DNA of 64,000 nucleotides from Marinomonas posidonica IVIA-Po-181 (GTDB taxonomy: Bacteria > Pseudomonadota > Gammaproteobacteria > Pseudomonadales > Marinomonadaceae), in the NCBI RefSeq assembly GCF_000214215.1, contig NC_015559.1, positions 2,715,001 through 2,779,000 of the forward strand, written 5' to 3'. Positions 35,605 to 45,284 of this stretch are shown here, piece after piece. Made by a program: the position numbers and the translations under genes. The notes beneath the pieces were generated by a model that worked only from the letters and a program-made list of their open reading frames with translations, did no database searches and had not been told where the DNA came from. How positions within the stretch are numbered: the first letter of the stretch is position 1; each line of letters starts with the position of its first letter.

Positions 35605-36123
35605 ATGCCAACGCCGTGTTATATTTCGATTCAAGGGGAAACACAGGGACTGATTACTGCTGGTGCCATGACAGTGGATTCTACTGGTGAAATCGGTTTG
35701 GAAGGTCACGAAGATGAAATGCTAGTACAACAGTTCTTGCATAATGTCACCGTACCAACGAACCCACAATCAGGTAGCCCATCTGGTAAACGTGTTCACA
35801 AACCGTTTAAATTCACCGTGGCTCTAAACAAAGCCGTACCATTACTTTACAACGCCTTGTCTGCCGGTGAAAAACTGTCAAATGTGGAATTGAAATGGTA
35901 CCGCACGTCTTCTGAAGGCAAGCAAGAAAACTTCTTCACAACCTCATTAGAAGGTGCTGTGATTGTGGACATCGAATGCGAAATGCCACACTGCCTAGAC
36001 CCATCTAATGAGTCTTTCACACAGAACTTAACAGTATCCCTTGCGTATCGTAAAATCACTTGGGATCATGTTTCTTCTGGAACATCTGGTGCGGATGATT
36101 GGACTCAACCAATCGAAGCCTAA
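35605..36123 (+). CDS. hcp: Hcp tube protein, right copy (TssD)
   Basis: 172 residues, identical in protein sequence to the left copy at 11124-11642. First gene of the right unit hcp-vgrG3-adaptor-effector. Two identical hcp genes under the same promoter would double the Hcp dose and couple both effector units to VasH. Confidence 0.97.
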   Translation: MPTPCYISIQGETQGLITAGAMTVDSTGEIGLEGHEDEMLVQQFLHNVTVPTNPQSGSPSGKRVHKPFKFTVALNKAVPLLYNALSAGEKLSNVELKWYRTSSEGKQENFFTTSLEGAVIVDIECEMPHCLDPSNESFTQNLTVSLAYRKITWDHVSSGTSGADDWTQPIEA

Positions 36124-36169
36124 CGCTTCGTATTATTTTCGATGACACATCGTTAATATGAACGAAATG

Positions 36170-36195
36170 AAGTCGCCAACTGAGCTTGGCGACTT
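36170..36195 (+). terminator. hcp-vgrG3 intergenic hairpin (attenuator-like)
   Basis: AAGTCGCCAA-CTGAGC-TTGGCGACTT followed by TTCT. Same element as 11052-11077, in the 106-base gap between hcp and vgrG3. Confidence 0.7.
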
Positions 36196-36229
36196 TTCTA
36201 TGGAATAGCAGTAACACAAGGAACGTAAT

Positions 36230-38359
36230 ATGGCGACGTTAATGTTTAAGCTGGCCGTTGACGGCCTCGATGAGAACACCTTGCTGGTACGAGAGTACCG
36301 AGGCCAAGACTCTCTCTCGGATTCCACATTAGACGATGGAACCACTTGCTATGGGTTCCGTTATCAACTGAACTTAGCCAGTCGTCGTATGGACTTGTCT
36401 GCGGACAACATCGTCGACAAGCAAGCGGAATTAACCGTCTGGCGTGATGGTGAACTGGTTCACCGAGTGCATGGTATCGTCCGCCACTTTGAAAAAGGCG
36501 ACACCGGCCACAACTACACCTTTTACGGCTTGACCCTAGTGCCCGCGTTAGAGCGACTGTCGTTACGCCATAACAGCCGCATCTTCCAAAAACAAAGCGC
36601 CAAAGACATCCTCACCCAATTGATCACCGACATGGACATGCCGGCCCCCGTGTTCACCTTGGAAAACGAAGAACCAAAAGAACGGGAGTTCTGCGTTCAA
36701 TACCGTGAAACCGATGCCGACTTCCTACATCGATTGGCCGCCGAAGAAGGCTGGGTCTATTACTTTAGCCACGAAGCAGGCAAACACACCTTACACTTCA
36801 TCGACAAGAGCCAAGCTTTAGCCGTACAAGACGACGCCATTGCCTACCATTTACTCACCGCTGGGGTCTCCGAAACCCCTTACATCAAAGCGCTCAGTGA
36901 ACACAAACAATCCCTACCCAGTCAGTCGACCTTAAAAGACTACAGCTTCAAGCAACCGGGTTACGCCGCCTTGAATCAGCACACAGGGACCAACCTAGAA
37001 CATCAACTGAGCCTCTACGAACACTTTGATGCCCCAGGCCGTTTTAAAGACAACGCCACTGGCCAACGTTTTGCCCGCATCCGTTTAGAATACTTGCGCC
37101 GTCGTGCTCACCTGTTGACCGGTGATAGCGACGCCTCAGCGATCCTCGTTGGCCGCAAAATACGCATTGCCGGTCACTTCGACGCCAGCATCCAAGACAA
37201 CAGCTGGATCCCAGTTCAAGTCGAACACCATGGCACCCAACCACAAGTCCTCGAAGAAGAAGGGGGCGAAGGTCAGACCAGCTACCAAAACCACTTTACC
37301 CTGATCCCGGGCCAAGTGAACTGGCAGGCAACCCCACAACCGCAACCCAGTGTCGATGGCCCCATGATGGCCACCGTCGTCGGTCCAGCGGCCAACGATG
37401 GCGATACCCCAGAAGAAATCTACTGTGACGAACACGGTCGAGTGAAAATCCAATTTGCTTGGGACCGTTACGGACAAAAAGACGACTTCAGCTCCTGCTG
37501 GGTCCAAGTCTCCCAAAGCTGGGCGGGCAGCCAATACGGCACCATCGCCCTGCCTCGCATTGGTACCGACGTCATCGTCAGCTTCCTTAACGGTGACCCA
37601 GACCAACCCATTATTACCGGTCGAACCTACAACGCTGACAACTTACCGCCTTACGCCTTACCGGCGAACAAAACCAAAACCGTGTGGCGCAGCCAAACCC
37701 ACCAAGGGGAGGGGTTTAACGAAATCAGCTTCGAAGACCAAGTGGGCCAAGAACAAGTCTACCTGCACGCCCAAAAAGACCTGCAAACCGACGTCTTAAA
37801 TGACCAGACCACCAGCATAGGTAACGACCAACACCTGAGTGTGGTCAATGACAGCTTCAGTGAAGTGAAAAACAACCAGCACATCACGGTCAAAGGGGAA
37901 CGTCGAAGCAAGGTCACCTTAGACCAAACCCACATAGTCGAAGGCAGCTTACAGCAGCAGGTCGGTGAGATCGCCGTGACCGAAGCTGGAACAGAATTGC
38001 ACCTCAAAACGGACGGTAATGTGGTACTGGATGCTGGCCCCCTATTCACCCTGAAATCCGGCGATAACTTCATCACCATCGACGAAAACGGCATCAATGT
38101 CGTAGGCGCCATTATCAAGGTCAACACTGGCGGTGCTGCATTAGAAGGCAGCGGTTTTGCAGGGGTGTTGCCCGAATTACCAATCGGCGCTGAATTAGCG
38201 GAGCCGTCAGAAGCCTCCACAGTAGAACCAACGCCAGCGTTAAAACAAAAATTGCTAGAAGACCAGCTGCAAGATCAACCCGTAACCGAACTGTGTCAGA
38301 AGCAGCTTGATAACACCTGCCCTCTTAGCGATTGTCCTTGTGGGAACTACCGAGCATGA
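36230..38359 (+). CDS. vgrG: VgrG spike protein 3 (TssI) with extended tail
   Basis: 709 residues. It is identical in build to VgrG1 up to residue about 588 (GEIAVTEAG), then has its own beta-helix end (TELHLKTDGNVVLDAGPLFT) and an extra tail of about 55 residues rich in Glu, Pro and Gln ending in a Cys-rich tip (CPLSDCPCGNYRA). The extension should bind the DUF4123 adaptor, whose gene overlaps the stop as ATGA. Only the tail and cargo separate this unit from the left one. Confidence 0.95.
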   Translation: MATLMFKLAVDGLDENTLLVREYRGQDSLSDSTLDDGTTCYGFRYQLNLASRRMDLSADNIVDKQAELTVWRDGELVHRVHGIVRHFEKGDTGHNYTFYGLTLVPALERLSLRHNSRIFQKQSAKDILTQLITDMDMPAPVFTLENEEPKEREFCVQYRETDADFLHRLAAEEGWVYYFSHEAGKHTLHFIDKSQALAVQDDAIAYHLLTAGVSETPYIKALSEHKQSLPSQSTLKDYSFKQPGYAALNQHTGTNLEHQLSLYEHFDAPGRFKDNATGQRFARIRLEYLRRRAHLLTGDSDASAILVGRKIRIAGHFDASIQDNSWIPVQVEHHGTQPQVLEEEGGEGQTSYQNHFTLIPGQVNWQATPQPQPSVDGPMMATVVGPAANDGDTPEEIYCDEHGRVKIQFAWDRYGQKDDFSSCWVQVSQSWAGSQYGTIALPRIGTDVIVSFLNGDPDQPIITGRTYNADNLPPYALPANKTKTVWRSQTHQGEGFNEISFEDQVGQEQVYLHAQKDLQTDVLNDQTTSIGNDQHLSVVNDSFSEVKNNQHITVKGERRSKVTLDQTHIVEGSLQQQVGEIAVTEAGTELHLKTDGNVVLDAGPLFTLKSGDNFITIDENGINVVGAIIKVNTGGAALEGSGFAGVLPELPIGAELAEPSEASTVEPTPALKQKLLEDQLQDQPVTELCQKQLDNTCPLSDCPCGNYRA

Positions 38360-39303
38360 TAGCGTCAGAGACCTTTAGCTTAACGTCTGAACCATTCGAA
38401 GTAGATGTAGAGCATTACCTAATAGTAAATAGTGTTCCCGTTAGTACGCCTCCTTTACTCGCAGACATTCAACGGCACAGTGATACAAGTGACTATGTTG
38501 CTCTCTACCATAAGAGTGAATTATCTACCTTAATGGACATGAGCCCTTATGTGGTAAAGGTACATCAGGATCACCCACTTCTACATCAGTATGTAGGCAA
38601 CGCCGAAGCACATAATAGCTGGTCAGGTATTTTATTGACCGTCTCTAAAGACGTCCCCTTTGAAAGTTTACTAAGCCATTTGAGACAACGCTTATTGGTG
38701 TCTTTTTCTGAGGGAAGGAAAGGCATTTTGCATTTTTCTAATCCTGCCGTCGCGAATTATTTTTTCTCAGAAACCACGGAGCAAACAGATACAGATTCGT
38801 GGTTGGGGCCCATTAAGCAAGTATGTTGGTATGGGCCAAACCACTCTCCGAACCAAGGTCTATGGTGCAAAATACAAAACAGCCAAGCGATATCAGAAAC
38901 GCCATCGTCAGACCAAGATCAAGCACCGTCTTCAATGTGGCTTATGACCGCATCGCAAGCGCTTGCCTTCAAACAACAAAATATAGACAAAGCGTTAGCG
39001 GACTATTTCACTCAGATGTCTCTCAGTGTCACGGATCCTCAACAATGGCTCACTTATCGAGCACATTTCCACGATGCTGAAAAGCTCGGATTCACCGAGT
39101 TCGAAAACATTTACCAATATCTTTCTCTATGTGAAAAACAACACACAGTAGACCAACAAGACGACAACTACCGAATAGAAACGGAAACAAAGCGCCTGAT
39201 TGAGCAACTCGATATTCAGACGGTTCAAACCCTTCAGGAAGATCAAAAGTTACCTCATATTGCGCTGCTTTTAGAAAAGGACCCATCGTATGTCAACGGA
39301 TAA
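38356..39303 (+). CDS. DUF4123 effector-loading adaptor (Tap/TEC type)
   Basis: 315 residues from the ATG at 38356, which overlaps the vgrG3 stop by four bases. Family marks in order: VEHYLIVNSV start strand, HPLLHQYVGN, SWSGILLTVSKDVPFESLLS, HLRQRLLVSF and GILHFSNPAVANYFF. DUF4123 proteins hold an effector and hand it to the matching VgrG tail without being secreted themselves. The order vgrG-adaptor-effector, with overlaps at both ends, supports this job for the 1200-residue effector next to it. Confidence 0.85.
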   Translation: MIASETFSLTSEPFEVDVEHYLIVNSVPVSTPPLLADIQRHSDTSDYVALYHKSELSTLMDMSPYVVKVHQDHPLLHQYVGNAEAHNSWSGILLTVSKDVPFESLLSHLRQRLLVSFSEGRKGILHFSNPAVANYFFSETTEQTDTDSWLGPIKQVCWYGPNHSPNQGLWCKIQNSQAISETPSSDQDQAPSSMWLMTASQALAFKQQNIDKALADYFTQMSLSVTDPQQWLTYRAHFHDAEKLGFTEFENIYQYLSLCEKQHTVDQQDDNYRIETETKRLIEQLDIQTVQTLQEDQKLPHIALLLEKDPSYVNG

Positions 39304-42300
39304 AATCGGCTCAGGTGTCGCTTGTGACGGCCCTAAAGTATTTATTGAAGTGACTGGGATACAGCATGATTCTAGCTACAATATTCAATTTTACGATGTA
39401 AAAGACAACAGCCAAAAAACCGACCTAGAAGGCAAAAAAGTCTGCCAAGAGTTGGTCGACACCAGTGTCTACAGTTGGGCCTGTGAAGACACGAGCGAAA
39501 CCGTAAACGCCTTTCTGTCGATTCCCTCAGACAGTGGTGAAATCAAATTGCCCTTGTTTGAAAACGCCAAACCAAAAAAACGTGTGGATGGCGAACAAGA
39601 CTACCTACTGCACGCCGTTGTACCACTGACGTTATTGCCGACCTACAAAGAAAACCTCGCCGACAAAGACCGCTACGCCCCATCGCGTAATGGCTATTTT
39701 TACGTCTTCTACAACCACAAAGCATGGCGAGAAATTGAAATGCGCACCCCAGAGGGTGGCCCAGTGGTCTTTAAAGATGTGGATCTCGCCGCTTACCGTA
39801 CTGGTGAAAACGACGCGTTTGCCAGCGAACAACGAGATACCACAGGCAAGCCACTGACCGAAATCTGGTTGCCAGTAAAAGACAACAACAAAAACGCTGT
39901 GGTGCATCTCGCCTATTCAGACGTGCCTTGGAGCGGTGAACGCTTAAACTACCTTGAAGCGAATGTTTCAGAACTAAAAGAACGCGCTCAATCCTTGCAT
40001 AAGCTTAATGGTGCAGAAAACGCACCTAAAAACAGAAAAAACGAACGCCACGTGTTACTGGCCAGTGAACTCCCCGAAATGCGTGCTCGTGAGCCCGAAC
40101 TCGAATGGTTTGTCGCCGAGCCTTTGAAGCTAAACCGTGATGTCTCAGGAAGCTGGTTAAGCAAAACCTATACCGAAATCAAAGACAAAATAAAAAAGGC
40201 CAACGCGGATGGCGATAAGCAATTTGAAGCATTAATGACTCGTAGCGCTTTTCAATACGAATACGGCATGAAACAAGCGGCGCTAAAATCCCTAATAGAC
40301 AAAGACGACGAGATAGACAAAGACTGGGAAGCCGATGCCGGCAGTGATTTCCTAGCCGACGCCAAAGCCCGTCAGCTAAGAACCCTAGTACTGGACGACC
40401 CCATATTTGATTTAAAACACAGCACCTATCTGAGCCTGTCTAGTGTTGGCTACATACAGCAAGTGTATGTGGACATGGGCAATCAGGAGTACTACCAAAC
40501 GGCTGAACTGACGCAGCAAATGATCATGACGGAGAAATTTGGTAAGAAAGACAACCCACTTAACAAGTACGATGGGGATGTCAGTCGTGACTTAAGAGGA
40601 CGCTTTCACCGAACCTTACGCACACGGGAACGTTTGGTCGCCAACCGTGATGTCAAAGAGCTCCAGTACTATGTAGAGCAAGCGCTCAACGATAAACGTA
40701 CAGCGAATGTATTACGTGATTACGCTTCATTAAATGGTATCAATGCAGCAGGGGCTCACGCCATTGCTGGCCGCGCCCTCAGTACGCTGAGTATCGATAT
40801 TGATAAAATTGATGCCTTTGCAAAGTACAAATACATTTCTAATTATCTGCCAGCCGACATGCCGTTAAACAAACAGAAAACGGCGACCCTAGCAAGCAGC
40901 CATAGTGCGATCCGCAAAATCTTATCATCGGAGAACCACCCACTCAGCAAGGTGCTATTCCCACCAAAAGACAGTGTGCCGCTAGAAGCTGAATACAAAG
41001 CGCCAGAAGCCCATAACGATGGCTCAGGCTTTGCGACCCCAGAATTATTAGCGCAATGGGCGAAAGAAAACTTTGAACTGGAAGATGAGAAGCTTCTGGT
41101 GATTGATTTGGCCTTTATCACTAAAACCAATGTGGCCGCCACCAGCACGGACAAGATGAAAGATGCCTTCGCTCAAGCTCGGCGTATTAGCCATATTATG
41201 GGAAGCATTTTAAACGGCTTTTACGAAGCCCTAACCAACATAAAAGACGTCGCCTCAGACGCCAAGGTCATACAGTTTAATCAAGCCTATGCTTCGGTGC
41301 TGGCGTTAAGCAAAGCCGCGAACTCAAATGACCTGGGTAAAATGCTGTTTGTTTCCGCGCAAGGAGCAGAAACCAAGGGCTATGTGGTCGGGGTACATGG
41401 TCAAGGGTTAACATTTGGTCTAAGTGCCGATGATCAAGAACACATTAAAAATAAAAAGCGCAAAGGCTTGCAAGGTCGTTTGTATGACAAAGACGGTCGC
41501 TTAGTCGTTTCTTCTAACAAAAAGCCCTTTGCCAATGGGGACAAAGCTAGCTTAGGCGCGCGCAGCAAGCTAAAAGTGGTAGTCTTGCCAGAAGACAGTG
41601 AAGTGGCGCAAGCCTATAACCAAGCCAATACCCAGCGGGCTATCCGCAACATGGAAGACCCCAATATTAACAGCAGCAATCTGTACGAGCGCATTCGCAT
41701 CCCGTATTGGATTGTGGCCATTGAGACCATCAATTTAGTCTTAAACTTTAAACACTTTGAAAACCTTTATAATCGAAAAGACAGGCTTTATTCAGGTTTA
41801 AGTGCATTTAGTGTTGCTTTGGACTTAGGTGTGGCGGTGACCCATGCGGCCAATTTGCATGGCCATAATGCCTCTCTACTAACCCGTACTGCCAATAAAG
41901 AGGCATTTAAAATAACAGGTAAAGTAGCGTCTTTTATAAACTCGATTTCTGGTAATGCGAAATTGGTTGCTAGTATGAGTCGTTTGGCGGTAGCAGGGCT
42001 TATTGGTGGCTTATTAACCGCAGGCCTAGCCGGCTGGGAGGCCATTCGGTTAGGGGCTAAAAACGACGACGATGCGGCCATGGCCATGGCCATGGTGGCC
42101 GTAGGCACGGCGATGTCGACGGTGGCAACAAGCCTGTTTACCACCAGTGCGCCCATCCTGTTCGGCATGGGGCCCATTGCCTTGTTGGGCATTGGTATCG
42201 CCGTGGCAGGAGCATTGTTATACATGCTGTTCTTGGACACACCAGTAGAAGAGTGGCTAAAAAACGGCCCCTTTGCAGACGCTCCGGGGGAAAAATATGC

Positions 42301-42892
42301 TCACTTACAAAAAAATGAAGTGGCCTTTGACCGTTTTGTGAATTGCCTGTTCTCCGTCGAGGTAAAAGCCTACCAGCTCGGTCGCCAAACCAAGTTTTCT
42401 GAGAAATTCAATAAAGCCATGCTGGCCAAAGGCGTCACCCATGTCATACAGGTCAGCAGTAACCTTGCGGCCCTTATGGGGCAGGGCAATGCCAAAATAG
42501 AGTGTTATACCCGCGCCGCCGCACAAGAAAAAGTCGAAACGCGGTCACGAACCGGCATTCATAACGCAGACTCCGTGACCCCATTGGGGCAAAAAACATT
42601 GCCGATAATTGCCGCATCCGAGGGCTCAGACAGCACGGTGTATTTTGTAAAACACGATGCCAAGTTGCCCAAAAATTATAACGACACCCCTTGGCTTGGC
42701 GGGAAGGTCAGCCTGTACTCTTATGCTCCCGCTTTCATGGCACGGGTCAGATTGCACATAGGCGATAAGGTGTTTCCGATGCCCAAGTTAGATCAAGCCA
42801 GCTTTGAAGACGAGGTGTTTGATCCCCCGCATTTTACCGAGAATGAAACCTCATGGATAAATAAAGCGGTTACTGTTACATATAAGCAATAA
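39290..42892 (+). CDS. large T6SS membrane-targeting effector (VasX/MIX-like)
   Basis: 1200 residues, start overlapping the adaptor stop by 14 bases. The N-terminal region has RNGYFYVFYNHKAWREI near 133-149, which resembles the MIX/VasX N-terminal signature. The centre (about 200-780) is long, charged and helical. Near 897-982 are three hydrophobic segments (LAVAGLIGGLLTAGLAGW; AMAMVAVGTAMSTVATSLF; PILFGMGPIALLGIGIAVAG) as in colicin-like pore formers. A soluble C-terminal part of about 210 residues follows. VasX acts by permeabilising the inner membrane; the same action is inferred here. The gene is richer in GC than the core operon. Confidence 0.75.
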   Translation: MSTDKIGSGVACDGPKVFIEVTGIQHDSSYNIQFYDVKDNSQKTDLEGKKVCQELVDTSVYSWACEDTSETVNAFLSIPSDSGEIKLPLFENAKPKKRVDGEQDYLLHAVVPLTLLPTYKENLADKDRYAPSRNGYFYVFYNHKAWREIEMRTPEGGPVVFKDVDLAAYRTGENDAFASEQRDTTGKPLTEIWLPVKDNNKNAVVHLAYSDVPWSGERLNYLEANVSELKERAQSLHKLNGAENAPKNRKNERHVLLASELPEMRAREPELEWFVAEPLKLNRDVSGSWLSKTYTEIKDKIKKANADGDKQFEALMTRSAFQYEYGMKQAALKSLIDKDDEIDKDWEADAGSDFLADAKARQLRTLVLDDPIFDLKHSTYLSLSSVGYIQQVYVDMGNQEYYQTAELTQQMIMTEKFGKKDNPLNKYDGDVSRDLRGRFHRTLRTRERLVANRDVKELQYYVEQALNDKRTANVLRDYASLNGINAAGAHAIAGRALSTLSIDIDKIDAFAKYKYISNYLPADMPLNKQKTATLASSHSAIRKILSSENHPLSKVLFPPKDSVPLEAEYKAPEAHNDGSGFATPELLAQWAKENFELEDEKLLVIDLAFITKTNVAATSTDKMKDAFAQARRISHIMGSILNGFYEALTNIKDVASDAKVIQFNQAYASVLALSKAANSNDLGKMLFVSAQGAETKGYVVGVHGQGLTFGLSADDQEHIKNKKRKGLQGRLYDKDGRLVVSSNKKPFANGDKASLGARSKLKVVVLPEDSEVAQAYNQANTQRAIRNMEDPNINSSNLYERIRIPYWIVAIETINLVLNFKHFENLYNRKDRLYSGLSAFSVALDLGVAVTHAANLHGHNASLLTRTANKEAFKITGKVASFINSISGNAKLVASMSRLAVAGLIGGLLTAGLAGWEAIRLGAKNDDDAAMAMAMVAVGTAMSTVATSLFTTSAPILFGMGPIALLGIGIAVAGALLYMLFLDTPVEEWLKNGPFADAPGEKYAHLQKNEVAFDRFVNCLFSVEVKAYQLGRQTKFSEKFNKAMLAKGVTHVIQVSSNLAALMGQGNAKIECYTRAAAQEKVETRSRTGIHNADSVTPLGQKTLPIIAASEGSDSTVYFVKHDAKLPKNYNDTPWLGGKVSLYSYAPAFMARVRLHIGDKVFPMPKLDQASFEDEVFDPPHFTENETSWINKAVTVTYKQ

Positions 42893-42957
42893 CCCTTATA
42901 AAAACAAAGCCATACCCAGTAGAATATAAGCAACAATCGATGAAAGAAAAAGGACAG

Positions 42958-44034
42958 ATGAACATGGACGCTTCTCAAGCGCCTGAAAGTGCGCAAACGA
43001 ATCAGCAAACCATAGGCCGTTATGAAGACACGGCCTATCACTCAAAAACCTTTGCGCCTCAACCGCCCCGTCGGGAGCAAGGCTTTTTACGCCGCATGAT
43101 CACCAGTGGTACGCACTTTTCGTTCAGTGAGACCACGGACAGCATAACGATACAGGGATTGGACGATATGACGCCAACGGGCATGGCGGAAGAAGAAAAA
43201 AGTCCAAAACCTATGTATTGGAACGAAGAAAAGCTGATAGGAGAGTCTTTAAGTGGTTGGTCTCAACTTTATGTATTAATGGTTGGTATCGCTAATGTTT
43301 GCTTAATGTTTATGTTGCCTTTGCTGTATGGCATTTTTTTACTCGGGCTATTTATTGATAAAGGGGGAGTAGTCGACGCTTGGAGTGACGGATACGCGGA
43401 TATATTTTTGGGGATTACTCTGTACGCCACCCTTCCTTGTCTATTACTTCACCTTCATTCCAGATTACTAAATGCGGGCTATTTTTTTGTTGCCCCTTTT
43501 TTACGTGCAAAAAGAGTATTTGAATTAAATCGCTCCACAGGCATGGTAACCTTGTTTAAAAAGAACAAACCGTTTTTTACTCATCCTTTTATTGAGTTTG
43601 ACTGTGTGCTCATGTCGTCACCCACTCAGCAAGGTTTTTTAAATTACTCCTTAACCCTAATTCATCGCTACCAAAATTATTCGGTGGGTGTTCCAATTAG
43701 CGGCTCTATGGGCGCTAACCATAAGGTGATTGAATACCACAGATTCTGGAACATGGTGCAGCGTTACATGGACATTAGCCAACCCTTGCCAGACATCTTG
43801 GTGCTAGAGCCAGCCCGTCAGCGCGACCCCACCACCATCGCCTACGACAAAGAGCACAACCGTGACCCAAGGTACTGGCGTGACATGACAGACGATGAGT
43901 TTGCGAAAAGAATGAAAGCCATTCAAACAGAACAAAAGAATACCCCAGCAACAGGCAAGCCGATTGATATTGTTAAAGGCCCAAACAACAATGCCTCGGC
44001 TCGAAAAAAACCAACGAATAAAAAGAAGAAGTAG
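42958..44034 (+). CDS. membrane protein, probable immunity to the 1200-residue effector
   Basis: About 358 residues from the ATG at 42958, which has AAGGAC just ahead; an in-frame ATG at 42940 is possible. Two hydrophobic segments (LYVLMVGIANVCLMFMLPLL and DIFLGITLYATLPCLLLHL) are followed by a cytoplasmic-looking domain (RVFELNRSTGMVTLF, FDCVLMSS) and a Lys-rich end (KKPTNKKKK). An inner-membrane protein right after a pore-type effector is what an immunity protein for it should be. The family is not recognised with certainty. Confidence 0.65.
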   Translation: MNMDASQAPESAQTNQQTIGRYEDTAYHSKTFAPQPPRREQGFLRRMITSGTHFSFSETTDSITIQGLDDMTPTGMAEEEKSPKPMYWNEEKLIGESLSGWSQLYVLMVGIANVCLMFMLPLLYGIFLLGLFIDKGGVVDAWSDGYADIFLGITLYATLPCLLLHLHSRLLNAGYFFVAPFLRAKRVFELNRSTGMVTLFKKNKPFFTHPFIEFDCVLMSSPTQQGFLNYSLTLIHRYQNYSVGVPISGSMGANHKVIEYHRFWNMVQRYMDISQPLPDILVLEPARQRDPTTIAYDKEHNRDPRYWRDMTDDEFAKRMKAIQTEQKNTPATGKPIDIVKGPNNNASARKKPTNKKKK

Positions 44035-44097
44035 CGCAAAATAGACCCTGCAATGACATAAACGTCATATCGAGTACTTGTAAAAAGGATTAATAAC

Positions 44098-44514
44098 ATG
44101 CCCCTAGTTTGTATCGACGGCACGACAGTGGCCATCAGCGTAGATGGCCCACAGGTATTAGCGAAAACTTCTGATACCGTCCCCTCTTCTACCCAAAACA
44201 CCTTAAAGGTTGGCGGGAAGTCAGCCCTGTTACAAGCCGATGTGGCCGATTGGCTGGCAGGCTATGAAACCGACTATGACAACTCACCTTACTCCGGTGG
44301 CAAAGCACAAGGAGATGCGATTTCTGAGGCGTCAGCCTTAACCGCCAATTCAGTCTCCGACGCAGAAATCGTAAAAAGCGATACTGTGTTCAAAGGCACT
44401 TTAAAGGTCACCAAACCCGGCGATGGCCCAAATGGCTCGAAAGACCCTGTTTCCACCATCAACATCATAGTGGAAATCACCGATCCCGCGCAGACGCAAC
44501 TAAAGGCCACTTAA
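44098..44514 (+). CDS. PAAR-like spike-tip candidate
   Basis: 138 residues, AAAGGA ahead of the ATG. The sequence is beta-rich with short repeated turns (KVGGKSALLQADVADWLAGY, then NSPYSGGKAQGDAI) and resembles the small PAAR-like proteins of T6SS clusters that sharpen the VgrG spike, but the classic PAAR His/Cys metal residues are not evident. It closes the right effector operon. It could instead be a second small immunity or chaperone protein. Confidence 0.5.
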   Translation: MPLVCIDGTTVAISVDGPQVLAKTSDTVPSSTQNTLKVGGKSALLQADVADWLAGYETDYDNSPYSGGKAQGDAISEASALTANSVSDAEIVKSDTVFKGTLKVTKPGDGPNGSKDPVSTINIIVEITDPAQTQLKAT

Positions 44515-44608
44515 GTTCGATTAGAGAAATAATCTAGTGATGTGAAGTAAGCGCAAAGGTTTAAATGATTGATACGATCTAATGCCGCTTAAAACCATCG
44601 ATATGAAC

Positions 44609-44640
44609 AAAAAAAGCAGTAGACACCCTACTGCTTTTTT
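44609..44640. terminator. bidirectional terminator between T6SS and methylamine clusters
   Basis: AGCAGTAG (44615-44622) and CTACTGCT (44628-44635) form an 8-bp stem flanked by A-run and T-run, so it works in both directions: for the T6SS effector operon from the left and the mgd operon from the right. Confidence 0.85.
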
Positions 44641-44693
44641 CACATCTCATAGTATTAGATCAAAAGAAGCACTAAGCCAAAAGCAGAGCTGGA

Positions 44694-45284
44694 TCAAACA
44701 AATTCTGACCCTGCGTCTAACAAGGCTTCCCATAAATATTGAGAACTGGCTAAGTCAGACAGCAAGAGATAATACTCTTTACCCTTTCCGTCCTGTCTGG
44801 CCACGATGGCATTAACACGAGCCACAGACGTTTGAGCAATGCTCCCCACTGGGAACCCATCACGCCTTAAATCTACACCGCACACTTTGGAAAACATACT
44901 TGCGGTTTGCTCGCCACTAAACAAAAAACAAGCATGGCTATGTTGGCAAAATAAGCGATGCACATCCTCTAGTCGTTCCGAGCTAAGCTCTAGCTTTTCA
45001 ATCAATTCATGGTAGCTATTCTCAATATCCACCAGCCAGAATTCAGTTTTGCTGAGGCGCAATACCACCAGACTGTCTTCGAAAAGCAGGGATTGGTTTG
45101 GTTGACTGGGAATAGGCAAACCTTGTGATGTCAAAAAGCTTGCTGCGCCCTGTCCTCTAAACCCGACTCTCGAATTGACGGTACCATCCTGATAACGAAT
45201 GCTGGAAGTCGATGACCCTGTGTCACTTAAATCAATCCTACTTTTACGTAAATTAGGCACCGCACTTAAGCTAAAAGATTCCAT
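44694..45284 (-). CDS. mgdD: N-methylglutamate dehydrogenase gamma subunit (SoxG-like)
   Basis: 196 residues of the sarcosine-oxidase gamma family: a T-protein/GcvT-like small fold with a typical AVPNLRKSRIDLSDTG start and SSQYLWEALLDAG end. Last gene of the purU-folD-mgdABCD operon; its start abuts the mgdC stop. The gamma subunit helps to shape the tunnel between the oxidation site and the folate site. The assignment to N-methylglutamate rather than sarcosine rests on the gmaS-mgsABC neighbours. Confidence 0.8.
   Translation of the reverse strand: MESFSLSAVPNLRKSRIDLSDTGSSTSSIRYQDGTVNSRVGFRGQGAASFLTSQGLPIPSQPNQSLLFEDSLVVLRLSKTEFWLVDIENSYHELIEKLELSSERLEDVHRLFCQHSHACFLFSGEQTASMFSKVCGVDLRRDGFPVGSIAQTSVARVNAIVARQDGKGKEYYLLLSDLASSQYLWEALLDAGSEFV

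Larger units (their letters stand above)
35435..37893. repeat. right arm of the 2.46 kb inverted repeat (hcp-vgrG)
   Basis: Matches 9353-11812 in opposite orientation, from the GCCCAGCAAGC edge through the sigma-54 promoter, hcp, hairpin and vgrG body to the tail switch. Scattered single-base differences in vgrG show the arms are not freshly duplicated everywhere, while hcp and the leader are almost unchanged. Confidence 0.9.
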
